Below, one piece after another: positions 33,757 through 42,465 of a stretch of DNA of 64,000 nucleotides. The position numbers were made by a program, and so were the translations under genes. Position 1 is the first letter of the stretch; every line of letters starts with the position of its first letter. The DNA is from Cellvibrio fontiphilus_A (lineage in GTDB: Bacteria > Pseudomonadota > Gammaproteobacteria > Pseudomonadales > Cellvibrionaceae), in NCBI RefSeq assembly GCF_042646205.1, contig NZ_JBHRTF010000003.1, forward strand, positions 186,001-250,000, written 5' to 3'. The notes below the pieces were generated by a model. The model had not been told where the DNA came from. It saw nothing but the letters and a program-made list of their open reading frames with translations, and did no database searches.

Positions 33757-35295
33757 GTGAATTACTGTAAATATCACCCGCTGGATGGTGCGACTTATTA
33801 TTGTGAAAACTGTCAGGCACACCAGTGTGATCACTGCGTGGACGATGCCCAACCCCAGTCGCGCTGTTTTGTGTGTGGCGCGGTGGCGGAGAGTTTAGGT
33901 GCAGGCAATTTGGTGCAGCCATTTTGGCGGCGGTTGCCGGAGGCCTTTAAATATCCGCTCAATGCCTCCTCCATGAGTTTGATTGTGATCACCTCCATCG
34001 CCTCGGTAGTGGCGGTGTTGATGCCATTTTTGTGGCTGCTCTCCATCCTCCTGTATTTATTTGCGGCCGGGTCTTTACTCAAATACAGCCTCACCTGCCT
34101 GGAGCACACCGCCCTCGGCGAAATGAAAGCACCGGATGTGATGGACGCCTACCAGGGTGGCTTGGGTTTGTTGCTCAAGCTGATAGTTATCTCTGTGGTG
34201 CTGACGCTGTTGGTCGGTGGTGTGGCCTATTATGTGGGGCCAGCGGTGGGCGGCATTCTGGGGTTTTTGGTAGTGGTGTGTTTCCCGGCGATCCTGATTC
34301 GTTTTGCCCAAACCGAAAGCCTGCTGGAGGCGATGAACCCGGTGGCGGCGCTGGCATTAATTGGCGCGATTGGTTTGCCCTACGGTTTGTTGATGGCGTT
34401 TATCCTGATCATGATGACCTCGGTGGGCCTGTTACAGGAATGGATCGGTCAATTATTTCCAGCGGTGTCCTACCTGCTGCAGTCCATGGTATCCAGTTAT
34501 TACACACTGGTGGCATTCCATTTAATGGGTTACATGTTGTTCCAATATCAGGATCAATTGGGTTACAGCGCCCGCATCGAGGATGATGAAGAGCAGCCCA
34601 AACGCGAAGAGGCAGACCGCATCGCCGCGCAAATCCAGGTGCTCTTAAAAGAGGGCGACTACGAGCGAGTGGTCACGCTTTATTACCAGGCGTTTAAACA
34701 ATTCCCCAACGATGCGCGTTTTTTTGAATCGTTTTTTGAATTGTTGTACGTGTGTAAAAAAGCCGCGCTCATGGCGGATTTTGGCAGCCTCTATTTGAAT
34801 TTCCTCAATCGCAAAAAACGCATCGATAAACTCACGCCCGCGTTTAAACAAATTCGGTTGATAGCGCCGGATTTTTTACCGGATGTTCCCGCACTGCGAT
34901 TGCAATTGGCGGGCCTGTTTAAACAGCAGGGCGACAACGCGTTGGTGATTAAATTATTAAACGGCATGCACAAACAATTCCCCGATTACCCCGAACTGCC
35001 GCAGGCTTATTTCCTGCTGGCCGACACTCTGGCGCAACTGCCCAATATGCAAGCGCAAGCAGATAAATGCCGGCAAATGGCGCAGCAGCTGGAAAAAATC
35101 GCCGCACGCAAACAGCAGGAAGCAGCGGAAGCGCAGGCGGCCCAAGCCAGTTTGCAAGCCAGAAAACCGCCCAGTGTAAAAACCCCCAGCACTCAAGCTC
35201 CTGGCCATCGCCCACCGCCAACCATTACCAAAAGCGGGCTGACTTTGGAACTGGTGCCTATGGAGCCAGTAAAAACAGCGGCGGCGGAAGACTAG
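33757..35295 (+). CDS. Membrane protein with N-terminal zinc-ribbon/B-box and TPR-like tail
   Basis: GTG start with GGGAG eight bases upstream, 512 residues. The first 50 residues hold a Cys/His cluster resembling a B-box zinc finger (YCKYHP, YYCENCQ, CDHCVDD, CFVC). About four to five hydrophobic helices lie between about 70 and 270. The cytosolic part (about 285-440) shows TPR-like helix pairs (YERVVTLYYQAFKQFPNDARFFE). The tail is Ala/Gln then Pro-rich. No named family. Pairing with a rhomboid protease suggests a membrane protein quality or regulatory role, which is inference. Confidence 0.75.
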   Translation: MNYCKYHPLDGATYYCENCQAHQCDHCVDDAQPQSRCFVCGAVAESLGAGNLVQPFWRRLPEAFKYPLNASSMSLIVITSIASVVAVLMPFLWLLSILLYLFAAGSLLKYSLTCLEHTALGEMKAPDVMDAYQGGLGLLLKLIVISVVLTLLVGGVAYYVGPAVGGILGFLVVVCFPAILIRFAQTESLLEAMNPVAALALIGAIGLPYGLLMAFILIMMTSVGLLQEWIGQLFPAVSYLLQSMVSSYYTLVAFHLMGYMLFQYQDQLGYSARIEDDEEQPKREEADRIAAQIQVLLKEGDYERVVTLYYQAFKQFPNDARFFESFFELLYVCKKAALMADFGSLYLNFLNRKKRIDKLTPAFKQIRLIAPDFLPDVPALRLQLAGLFKQQGDNALVIKLLNGMHKQFPDYPELPQAYFLLADTLAQLPNMQAQADKCRQMAQQLEKIAARKQQEAAEAQAAQASLQARKPPSVKTPSTQAPGHRPPPTITKSGLTLELVPMEPVKTAAAED

Positions 35296-35336
35296 TGCTG
35301 CGCGTTGATTGGGTTAATAAGATGCGAAATTGACAC

Positions 35337-35582
35337 TCACTGGTAGTTGTTGCAGTACTTGTTATCCGCCTTGGATACAGTTCTGTTATCGCTTTCAAAC
35401 ACCAGTGTGTAGTCAGGATGCGTTTGTTTATTTACATAATTTTCAACATGGCGATTGTCCACGTAGATTATTTGAATGCCCGTCATTTCCGTTAGGTTTT
35501 TACAGGAAACTAATCCCAACAGAATAATTGCGCACAAAATGATGTAGTGCAGCGCGGGTTTAATATGGTTCAACCAGTTCAT
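35337..35582 (-). CDS. Small putative lipoprotein
   Basis: 81 residues. An N-terminal hydrophobic stretch (about 10-26) ends in a lipobox-like LVSC with Cys at about 27, followed by a short soluble domain. No family recognised. The signal is longer at its N-terminus than usual, so it could instead be a membrane-anchored protein. It is third in a minus-strand operon behind the DUF2975 and HTH genes. Confidence 0.6.
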   Translation of the reverse strand: MNWLNHIKPALHYIILCAIILLGLVSCKNLTEMTGIQIIYVDNRHVENYVNKQTHPDYTLVFESDNRTVSKADNKYCNNYQ

Positions 35583-35611
35583 TGAAATACCCTGTTAAAA
35601 AATAAAAATCG

Positions 35612-35833
35612 TCAGGAGTCGGGTGAAGGATCGCTGCTAAAGGCCAGTATGTCGCCGGGTTGACATTCCAGTACGGCGCAAATTTTTTCCAGCGTATCAA
35701 AGCGTATGGCTTTGGCTTTGCCGGTTTTGAGTACGGAGAGATTTTGCGGTGTTATATCCACCAATTCTGCCAGGGTATTCAACCGCATTTTGCGTTGGGC
35801 GAGTACAACATCCAAATTAACAATAATAGGCAT
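35612..35833 (-). CDS. YozG-like HTH transcriptional regulator
   Basis: 73-residue Cro/CI-type helix-turn-helix protein: VLAQRKMRLNTLAELVDI (helices 1-2), TPQNLSVLKTGKAKAI (recognition helix), then FDTLEKICAVLECQPGDIL. AAGGAA lies eight bases before the ATG and overlaps the stop of the upstream DUF2975 gene. This HTH subtype is nearly always paired with DUF2975 membrane proteins, as here. It probably regulates the operon through the palindrome upstream. Confidence 0.9.
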   Translation of the reverse strand: MPIIVNLDVVLAQRKMRLNTLAELVDITPQNLSVLKTGKAKAIRFDTLEKICAVLECQPGDILAFSSDPSPDS

Positions 35834-35845
35834 GGCGGCAATTCC

Positions 35846-36385
35846 TTAAATCGTCAGCTCGGATTCTTCGTTAAGGTCGCAGCCAATTTCCAGCGCCCAC
35901 AAAAGGATGTACATAGAGCCAAAAATAATAAGCCCCAGAATAAAATTCCCGTTAAGTGAAAAATCAAAAGACTGATGGGTGATAAAAATATAGAGCGCCA
36001 TGGTGAGCGAGCTGAGCAGGTAAATACCGTAGATCCCCAGTGCGTGATGCAACGCTTTGCGTGCGTGACCTATGGCCTGGCGGTTAAAAATATCGCCCTC
36101 GGCAAAGTGCAGCATCAATTGGCGCAAATGCCGCGCGACTTTTATCAGCAGCAATAGCAGTACAGAAATAACCGCGACGATCAGGCAGCGCTGCAAAAAA
36201 CCTAAACTCGCCGCATCCATTGAGTGCTCAAGCAGGGTGATGGTGCCTTTGGTGCCCAGCCATAACCACGCCAGTGCCAGCGGCCAAACCAGCCAGAGTA
36301 AATACTCGGTGCCGGTTAATGCCAGGTACAAGCCCCGGCTTAATTTTTTAATCCGTACAATTCGTTCGTGCTGCTGAATATTCAT
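35846..36385 (-). CDS. DUF2975 membrane protein
   Basis: 179 residues with about four membrane helices and the DUF2975 pattern: helix pair, then LRQLMLHFAEGDIFNRQAIGHAR, and a C-terminal acidic tail. First gene of a minus-strand operon with the HTH regulator 12 bases downstream. Members of this pair are thought to act as membrane-linked one-component regulators, but the signal is unknown. Confidence 0.87.
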   Translation of the reverse strand: MNIQQHERIVRIKKLSRGLYLALTGTEYLLWLVWPLALAWLWLGTKGTITLLEHSMDAASLGFLQRCLIVAVISVLLLLLIKVARHLRQLMLHFAEGDIFNRQAIGHARKALHHALGIYGIYLLSSLTMALYIFITHQSFDFSLNGNFILGLIIFGSMYILLWALEIGCDLNEESELTI

Positions 36386-36442
36386 GGAAAAATCCTTGGG
36401 TGGTGGCAGGGTTGAGAAGAGAATACCAGCTAAAACATAATT

Positions 36443-36483
36443 AACAACAAATATTTATCGAAAAACGATAAATATTTGTTGTT
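36443..36483. promoter_or_regulatory. Perfect 18-bp-arm palindrome, likely HTH operator
   Basis: Left arm AACAACAAATATTTATCG (36443-36460), loop AAAAA, and the exact reverse complement at 36466-36483. It lies 58 bases upstream of the DUF2975 start and 98 bases before pncC. The inner ATTTATCG/CGATAAAT core is the kind of site bound by YozG-type regulators. The extra arm length could also form an RNA stem-loop. No T tract after it on either strand beyond TTTT. Confidence 0.65.
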
Positions 36484-36581
36484 TTGCTTTTGCTTATTAG
36501 GCCGATATACTGATCTTCGCTCTGTGTTTTGGTGGGGTTTATCGGTTCTGGTGAGCCATAAATGTATTTTGGGGTGCAACG

Positions 36582-37079
36582 ATGAATAATCCCTTGGCGG
36601 CGCTTGCGCAATCCCTTGGTGATGAGCTCAGTCGCAAAGGTTGGCGCATCGCCACGGCTGAATCCTGTACTGGCGGCGGTGTTGCGGCCGCCATAACCGC
36701 CATCGCCGGCAGTTCTGCCTGGTTTGAATATGGGGTGGTCACTTATGCCAATACAGCCAAACAAAAACTTCTAGGTGTCAAAACAGAAACCCTTGATACG
36801 GAAGGTGCTGTCAGTGAAGCAGTGGTAGCTGAAATGGCGCTGGGTGCGCTGGCGCTGTCCGGCGCTGATTTGGCTGTTGCCATCAGTGGTATTGCTGGCC
36901 CTGGAGGCGCCACGCCGGGTAAACCGGTAGGTACTGTTTGGTTTGCCTGGGCGACCGCCAATGGTGATCTGAATACGGCCGTCCAGCATATTGATGGTGA
37001 CCGGGCAGAAGTACAGTGTGGCGCGGTTATCTACGCTCTGCAGGGGGCTTTGGCTATCTGCCGGAAAAATACTGTATAA
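36582..37079 (+). CDS. pncC: Nicotinamide-nucleotide amidohydrolase PncC (CinA C-terminal domain)
   Basis: 165-residue stand-alone CinA C-terminal domain, which deamidates NMN to nicotinate mononucleotide in pyridine nucleotide recycling. Family motifs: IATAESCTGGGVAAAIT near the N-terminus, the FEYGVVTYANTAKQKLLGV stretch and GIAGPGGATPGKPVGTVW. Its place immediately before recA is the standard gammaproteobacterial order. The N-terminal CinA domain is absent, as in E. coli YgaD. Confidence 0.95.
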   Translation: MNNPLAALAQSLGDELSRKGWRIATAESCTGGGVAAAITAIAGSSAWFEYGVVTYANTAKQKLLGVKTETLDTEGAVSEAVVAEMALGALALSGADLAVAISGIAGPGGATPGKPVGTVWFAWATANGDLNTAVQHIDGDRAEVQCGAVIYALQGALAICRKNTV

Positions 37080-37087
37080 ATTACTAG

Positions 37088-37107
37088 TACTGTTTGCGTA
37101 TACAGGT
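37088..37107 (+). promoter_or_regulatory. LexA (SOS) box of recA
   Basis: TACTGTTTGCGTATACAGGT contains CTGT-N8-ACAG, the gammaproteobacterial LexA consensus, 130 bases before the recA start. A second small inverted repeat TACAGG-TTTTT-CCTGTA overlaps its right half. Confidence 0.9.
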
Positions 37108-37237
37108 TTTTCCTGTATGCTATCTCCATAGTCAGTCAGCGGTAGCCCAACCAATCGGCGCACTCGCAGGGTGATACAAAAAATCCTACAAACAGTTTTA
37201 TTTTTTCACTATTTCTATAGTCAGGTTGAGGTGTCAG

Positions 37238-38281
37238 ATGGATGCGAATAAAGAAAAGGCGTTGCAGGCGGCATTAAGTCAAATCGAGCGTCAATTTGGT
37301 AAAGGCACTGTGATGCGTATGGGCGACAAAGAGCAGGTCGCCATACCCGCTATTTCAACAGGTTCTTTGGGGCTGGATGTTGCCTTGGGAATTGGTGGTT
37401 TGCCTAAAGGCCGTATCATTGAAATCTACGGGCCTGAATCTTCTGGTAAAACCACGCTGACCTTGCAAGTAATTGCTGAAGCACAGCGTCAGGGTGGCAC
37501 TTGTGCCTTCATCGATGCCGAACATGCGCTTGACCCTATTTATGCTGCCAAACTCGGCGTAAACGTAGAAGATCTGATCGTCTCCCAGCCTGACACCGGT
37601 GAACAGGCCCTTGAAGTTACCGACATGCTGGTGCGTTCCGGTGCGGTAGATGTATTAATCGTTGACTCCGTGGCTGCACTCACACCTCGTGCCGAAATTG
37701 AAGGTGAAATGGGTGATCACCACGTAGGTTTGCAAGCGCGTTTGATGTCACAAGCGCTGCGTAAAATTACCGGTAATATCAAAAACGCTAACTGTCTGGT
37801 GATTTTTATTAACCAGATCCGTATGAAAATTGGCGTTATGTTCGGCAACCCGGAAACTACTACTGGTGGTAACGCGTTGAAGTTTTACGCTTCGGTGCGC
37901 CTTGATATTCGTCGTATTGGTGCCGTTAAAGAAGGTGAAGAGGTTATCGGCTCTGAAACCCGCGTTAAAGTGGTTAAAAACAAGGTGGCTCCACCGTTTA
38001 AACAAGCCGAATTCCAAATTCTTTACGGTTCAGGTATTAACCGCTTGGGTGAGGTAATCGATTATGGTGTCAAATTGGGCATGATCGATAAAGCCGGTGC
38101 CTGGTATAGTTATCAAGGCAACAAAATCGGCCAGGGCAAAAACAACGTGATGAAGTTTTTGCAGGAAAATCCAGTGATTGCCCAAGAGCTCGAACAACGT
38201 GTGCGCACTGAACTGCTGGCCACCTCGGCGCTATCGCTAAGTGCAGGCGGTGCAGAAATGACAGATGACGTTGAAATGTAA
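37238..38281 (+). CDS. recA: Recombinase RecA
   Basis: Strand-exchange ATPase and LexA co-protease. The start is ATG 37238, with GAGGTG seven bases upstream; an in-frame TTG 12 bases earlier is not needed. 347 residues. Walker A GPESSGKT (65-72), the VLIVDSVAAL Walker B, the L2 region FGNPETTTGGNALKFYAS, and an acidic C-terminus (MTDDVEM). SOS-controlled by the upstream LexA box. Not followed directly by recX. Confidence 0.98.
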   Translation: MDANKEKALQAALSQIERQFGKGTVMRMGDKEQVAIPAISTGSLGLDVALGIGGLPKGRIIEIYGPESSGKTTLTLQVIAEAQRQGGTCAFIDAEHALDPIYAAKLGVNVEDLIVSQPDTGEQALEVTDMLVRSGAVDVLIVDSVAALTPRAEIEGEMGDHHVGLQARLMSQALRKITGNIKNANCLVIFINQIRMKIGVMFGNPETTTGGNALKFYASVRLDIRRIGAVKEGEEVIGSETRVKVVKNKVAPPFKQAEFQILYGSGINRLGEVIDYGVKLGMIDKAGAWYSYQGNKIGQGKNNVMKFLQENPVIAQELEQRVRTELLATSALSLSAGGAEMTDDVEM

Positions 38282-38300
38282 ATTGTAATAATCTGTACTC

Positions 38301-38336
38301 AAACCCCCATTGGCAGGAATGTCATGGGGGTTTTTG
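38301..38336 (+). terminator. Intrinsic terminator of recA
   Basis: AAACCCCCAT, 13-base loop, ATGGGGGTTT then TT. Ten-bp stem 20 bases after the stop. Confidence 0.85.
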
Positions 38337-38407
38337 TTGTCTATGGGTTGGGGGATAGATCTTATATTGAAGCTTTAAGCATTATTTTGTTTCTATTAAG
38401 CTCAACA

Positions 38408-38447
38408 CGGATAAGCTTGAAGCGAGTTGTCTCATTGCGGATAAGCT
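38408..38447. repeat. Direct repeats CGGATAAGCT, 30 bp apart
   Basis: CGGATAAGCT at 38408-38417 and again at 38438-38447. The period is three helical turns, upstream of the DUF4136 lipoprotein gene. May be a regulator binding site; no known factor is assigned. Confidence 0.5.
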
Positions 38448-38511
38448 GCGTACAAGTGATATAAACCGAGATTTAGGCTGCTTGGCCTGACAAGAACAAG
38501 GGGGGTTATTT

Positions 38512-39078
38512 ATGCAATTAATACGTTGGTGTTTAGTGCTCGGTATTACTTTATTGGTGGGTTGTAGTTCCCAGCCCTATGTTGAAACCGATCACCAAGC
38601 CGGTTTCGATTTTGCTTCGCTAAAAACCTTTAGTGTTGCTGAAACCAAGCAGGACTCTAAAGAGGATATTCTTATATCCCCCTTTACCTTGAGTCACATT
38701 CATTCCGCATTGGAATCAGAATTGGCCAAGCGCTATCAGGCTGGTGCTGAAAACTCCAAGCCAGATTTTATCGTTAGTTATCATGTGGTCGTGGAAGAAA
38801 AGATCGATCCACGCAGTTACAACGACATCTATGGATTTGGTTATTACGGTGTAGGCTATCGTTATCCACGTCCTTATTTCCTGGGTACTAACACCGGTCT
38901 GCGGGTTTACAATCAGGGTAGTTTGATCATCGATATAGTGGATGGAAAAACTGACAAGCCCATCTGGAGAGGTGTGTCGGAGAAACGCTTGAGTCGCAGC
39001 ATGGCGCCGCAACAACAGCGCGAAGTATTGAGTAAAGCCGTGGTAGAAGTGTTGTCCCAATTCCCACCGATTAAATAA
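38512..39078 (+). CDS. DUF4136 lipoprotein
   Basis: 188 residues. Lipoprotein signal MQLIRWCLVLGITLLVGC with lipobox LVGC (C18) and Ser at +2, so probably outer-membrane sorted. The DUF4136 pattern is clear: YVETDHQAGFDFASLKTFSV near the start, KPDFIVSYHVVVEEK and RGVSEKRLSRSMAPQQQREVLSKAV near the end. A glycine/tyrosine-rich loop lies in the middle. AAGGGGGG precedes the ATG. It sits between recA and recX with its own terminator. Confidence 0.9.
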   Translation: MQLIRWCLVLGITLLVGCSSQPYVETDHQAGFDFASLKTFSVAETKQDSKEDILISPFTLSHIHSALESELAKRYQAGAENSKPDFIVSYHVVVEEKIDPRSYNDIYGFGYYGVGYRYPRPYFLGTNTGLRVYNQGSLIIDIVDGKTDKPIWRGVSEKRLSRSMAPQQQREVLSKAVVEVLSQFPPIK

Positions 39079-39096
39079 CCCTGTCTGTAGTAGAGC

Positions 39097-39123
39097 AATG
39101 GCCGCTTATGCGGCCATTTTTAT
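39097..39123 (+). terminator. Terminator of the DUF4136 gene
   Basis: AATGGCCGC, loop TTAT, GCGGCCATT followed by TTTA. It lies before the recX start. Confidence 0.9.
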
Positions 39124-39140
39124 TGTTGTTGAGTTAATAT

Positions 39141-39614
39141 ATGGAAACTGATGCACCTAAAATCTCGGAGTTGCGTTTGGCTGCCATGAATTACCTGGCC
39201 ATGCGTGAGCACTCGGCACAAGAGCTCAAGGAAAAGTTAGCGCGAAAGTATTCTACTTGGCCGGAGCTAATTGACTCTGTTGTTGCCCAACTGGCTGCAG
39301 AGGGGTTGCAATGCGATCAGCGTTTTGCCTTGGCATTTATTGCCATGCGCCAGCGACAGGGGAAGGGGAGTCAGCTAATTCGCCTTGAATTGCGTGAGCG
39401 CGGCGTTGCGGGCGAGCTGATTAACCAGTGTCTTGATGAGGTTGATCCCTGCTGGAATGAACTCGCGCGTACCGCACGAACCAAACGTTTTGGTCATATC
39501 CTGCCCAGTGACCAGCGTGAGCGTGCCAAACAAATGCGCTTTTTGCAGGCGAGGGGGTTTTCTAGTCGCCACATACAGCGAGCCTTTGTGGCAGATGTGG
39601 ATGATTATTCTTAA
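39141..39614 (+). CDS. recX: RecA regulator RecX
   Basis: 157-residue all-helical modulator that caps RecA filaments. Motifs: LRLAAMNYLAMREHSAQELKEKLARK, then LQCDQRFALAFIAMRQRQGKGSQLIRLELRERGV and AKQMRFLQARGFSSRHIQRAF. Length fits the family. It usually overlaps or directly follows recA; here the DUF4136 gene and two terminators intervene, so it must have its own promoter. Confidence 0.94.
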   Translation: METDAPKISELRLAAMNYLAMREHSAQELKEKLARKYSTWPELIDSVVAQLAAEGLQCDQRFALAFIAMRQRQGKGSQLIRLELRERGVAGELINQCLDEVDPCWNELARTARTKRFGHILPSDQRERAKQMRFLQARGFSSRHIQRAFVADVDDYS

Positions 39615-39873
39615 GGCATCTTGAGCCGATGTTCGTGTTCTTGGTGTCAAGCGGTTCTGAATCTGATTGGATAGCCCCTGTTTTTACATAAGTTCCGGAG
39701 TTGAGCGAATTTTGTAACTTGGACTGATCCGAGCTTTTCGTTGAGCCGAAAGGGGGTTTCTGTTACTCTGGCGCCCCGTCCTGAACGATAAATCCCCATG
39801 CCTCGCAAAGAGTGCTGTTATTGGCATTTATCTCCTTTTCCGCTCCGCATTTTCACAGTTAATCAGGTTTTAC

Positions 39874-41493
39874 ATGACGCGCTATATATTCGTAACAGGT
39901 GGTGTTGTTTCTTCATTGGGCAAAGGCATAGCTTCAGCTTCTTTGGCGGCTATTCTTGAAGCTCGTGGCCTTAAGGTCACCATCATGAAACTGGACCCCT
40001 ACATTAACGTAGACCCCGGCACCATGAGCCCTTTCCAGCATGGTGAGGTATTTGTCACCGAGGATGGCGCTGAAACTGACTTGGATCTAGGCCATTACGA
40101 GCGCTTTATCCGTACCAAAATGACGCGCCGCAATAACTTTACGACCGGTCGTGTATACGAAACCGTATTGCGTAAAGAGCGTCGTGGTGATTATTTAGGT
40201 GGGACAGTACAAGTTATTCCGCACATTACCGATGAAATCAAACGCCGTATTCTTGAAGGTGGCCGTGACGTAGATGTTGCTCTGGTAGAAATCGGCGGTA
40301 CTGTGGGGGATATCGAATCGCAGCCGTTCCTGGAAGCTGTACGTCAGTTGAAAGTGGAAATGGGCTCCCGCGCCTTGTTGATGCATTTGACACTAGTACC
40401 CTACATTGCCACTGCCGGCGAAACTAAAACCAAACCTACCCAGCACTCGGTAAAAGAGTTGCGCTCCATTGGTTTACAGCCAGATATTTTGCTGTGCCGT
40501 TCCGAACGTTTGGTGGATGAGGATTCGCGCCGCAAAATCGCGCTGTTTACTAACGTTGCGGAGCGCGCCGTAGTGCCGCTTCCTGATGCCGACACTATCT
40601 ACTCAATCCCGCGCCTGTTGCAGAGCTTTGGTTTGGATCAAATCGTCGTTGAGCTGCTTGGCTTGCAGTGCCCGGAAGCTGATTTGAGCGAGTGGGATAA
40701 GGTCGTTGAAGGTAAATTAAAACCAGTTAACTCAGTCACTATTTCCATGGTCGGCAAATACATGGAATTGTTGGATGCCTATAAATCATTAATCGAAGCC
40801 CTGACCCACGCGGGCATCCACAGCAGTACTAAGGTAAATATCAACTACATAGACGCAGAGCGCGTTGAAAATGAGGGCGTGGGAATTCTTAAAGATGCGG
40901 ACGCAATTCTGGTTCCCGGTGGTTTCGGCGAGCGCGGCGTGGAAGGTAAATTAATGGCTGTGCAATATGCCCGCGAAAACAAGGTGCCATATCTCGGCAT
41001 ATGTTTGGGAATGCAGTCAGTGGTGATTGAATTCGCGCGCAATGTATTGGGCTTGAAAGGTGCAAACTCTACCGAGTTCGATCCTAATTCTCCGCACCCC
41101 GTGATTGGTTTGATCACTGAATGGATTACCTCTGACGGCGAAGTAGAAAAACGCGATGAATCCTCTGACCTGGGCGGAACTATGCGTTTGGGCGCACAGG
41201 AATGCCGTTTGGTAAATGGCTCCAAAGCACGTGAAATATACGGTGCTGATGTCATCGTAGAGCGTCACCGCCATCGTTATGAAGTGAATAACAATTATGT
41301 CGACCAATTACAAAAGGCTGGTCTAAAAATCGGCGGCTGGTCGGCAGATGATACTTTAGTAGAAATGGTGGAGATCCCCGATCATCCCTGGTTTGTGGCC
41401 TGTCAGTTCCATCCGGAATTTACATCCACTCCACGTGATGGACACCCGCTGTTCTCTGCATTCGTTAATGCAGCATTAGCTAACAAGAAATAA
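39874..41493 (+). CDS. pyrG: CTP synthase
   Basis: Converts UTP to CTP with glutamine as nitrogen donor. 539 residues. The N-terminal synthase domain starts TRYIFVTGGVVSSLGKGI. The glutaminase domain has the catalytic Cys in LGICLGMQ and the His/Glu in CQFHPEFTSTPRDG. Full length. Begins the conserved pyrG-kdsA-eno-ftsB run, after a 259-base spacer in which I see no gene. Confidence 0.98.
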   Translation: MTRYIFVTGGVVSSLGKGIASASLAAILEARGLKVTIMKLDPYINVDPGTMSPFQHGEVFVTEDGAETDLDLGHYERFIRTKMTRRNNFTTGRVYETVLRKERRGDYLGGTVQVIPHITDEIKRRILEGGRDVDVALVEIGGTVGDIESQPFLEAVRQLKVEMGSRALLMHLTLVPYIATAGETKTKPTQHSVKELRSIGLQPDILLCRSERLVDEDSRRKIALFTNVAERAVVPLPDADTIYSIPRLLQSFGLDQIVVELLGLQCPEADLSEWDKVVEGKLKPVNSVTISMVGKYMELLDAYKSLIEALTHAGIHSSTKVNINYIDAERVENEGVGILKDADAILVPGGFGERGVEGKLMAVQYARENKVPYLGICLGMQSVVIEFARNVLGLKGANSTEFDPNSPHPVIGLITEWITSDGEVEKRDESSDLGGTMRLGAQECRLVNGSKAREIYGADVIVERHRHRYEVNNNYVDQLQKAGLKIGGWSADDTLVEMVEIPDHPWFVACQFHPEFTSTPRDGHPLFSAFVNAALANKK

Positions 41494-41521
41494 TCTCCAG
41501 GGTGCAATAGTTGCGCCCTTC

Positions 41522-41559
41522 TTGTTCTGCTCCCGAGTATTTGCTCGAGAACAGAACAA
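41522..41559. other. Imperfect hairpin between pyrG and kdsA
   Basis: TTGTTCTG (41522-41529) pairs with CAGAACAA (41552-41559). An inner CGAG/CTCG extends the stem, with two mismatches. No T tract follows, so it more likely marks a processing or stability site than a terminator. Confidence 0.55.
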
Positions 41560-41583
41560 TAAATTCTGCTTAAAGGATTCAAC

Positions 41584-42435
41584 GTGTCACAACAAATCGT
41601 AAACATTGGTAGCTTGCAGGTAGGTAATTGCCTGCCTTTTGTGCTGTTCGGTGGCATGAATGTGCTTGAATCGCGCGATATGGCCATGCAGGTAGCCGAA
41701 GCCTACGTATCGGCTACCAATCAGTTAGGTATTCCTTACGTTTTCAAAGCATCGTTTGATAAAGCCAATCGTTCTTCCATACATTCCTATCGCGGCCCCG
41801 GTATGGAAGAAGGCCTGAAGATTTTTCAAGAAATCAAACAGACGTTTAATGTCCCCGTAATTACCGATGTGCATGAGATCTACCAGTGCCAGCCAGTAGC
41901 TGAAGTCTGTGATGTTATTCAGCTGCCGGCTTTCCTGGCGCGCCAAACCGATTTGGTAGTGGCTATGGCCAAAACCGGTGCGGTGATTAATATCAAAAAA
42001 CCGCAATTTCTTAGCCCTGGTCAAATGAAAAACATCGTTGAAAAGTTCGGCGAATGCGGCAATGACAAAATTATTTTGTGTGATCGCGGCACCAACTTTG
42101 GCTATGACAATTTAGTCGTTGATATGCTCGGTTTTCGCACTATGCGTGAGGTTAGCGGCAACGCGCCCGTGATCTTTGATGTGACTCATTCGTTACAATG
42201 CCGCGACCCTATGGGCGCTGCCTCAAGTGGGCGCCGCCATCAAGTAGCAGAGTTAGCGCGTGCAGGCATGGCCGTTGGTTTGGCGGGTTTATTTCTTGAA
42301 GCTCATCCCGATCCCAACAAAGCCAAGTGCGACGGCCCCAGTGCTTTGCCACTGAATAAACTCTTACCATTTTTACAGCAGATGAAAGCAATCGATGAAG
42401 TGGTGAAAAATTTCCCGCCACTCGACATTAACTAA
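41584..42435 (+). CDS. kdsA: 3-deoxy-8-phosphooctulonate synthase (KdsA)
   Basis: Condenses arabinose 5-phosphate with PEP to Kdo 8-phosphate for LPS inner core. 283 residues, GTG start after AAGGATT. Motifs: PFVLFGGMNVLESRDMA, KASFDKANRSSIHSYRGPG, and the metal-site TNFGYDNLVVDM and DVTHSLQ. Metal dependence cannot be judged with certainty. Followed by eno after 30 bases. Confidence 0.97.
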   Translation: MSQQIVNIGSLQVGNCLPFVLFGGMNVLESRDMAMQVAEAYVSATNQLGIPYVFKASFDKANRSSIHSYRGPGMEEGLKIFQEIKQTFNVPVITDVHEIYQCQPVAEVCDVIQLPAFLARQTDLVVAMAKTGAVINIKKPQFLSPGQMKNIVEKFGECGNDKIILCDRGTNFGYDNLVVDMLGFRTMREVSGNAPVIFDVTHSLQCRDPMGAASSGRRHQVAELARAGMAVGLAGLFLEAHPDPNKAKCDGPSALPLNKLLPFLQQMKAIDEVVKNFPPLDIN

Positions 42436-42465
42436 TTTATTGAAAATCTACTCTGGAGAAGATGA

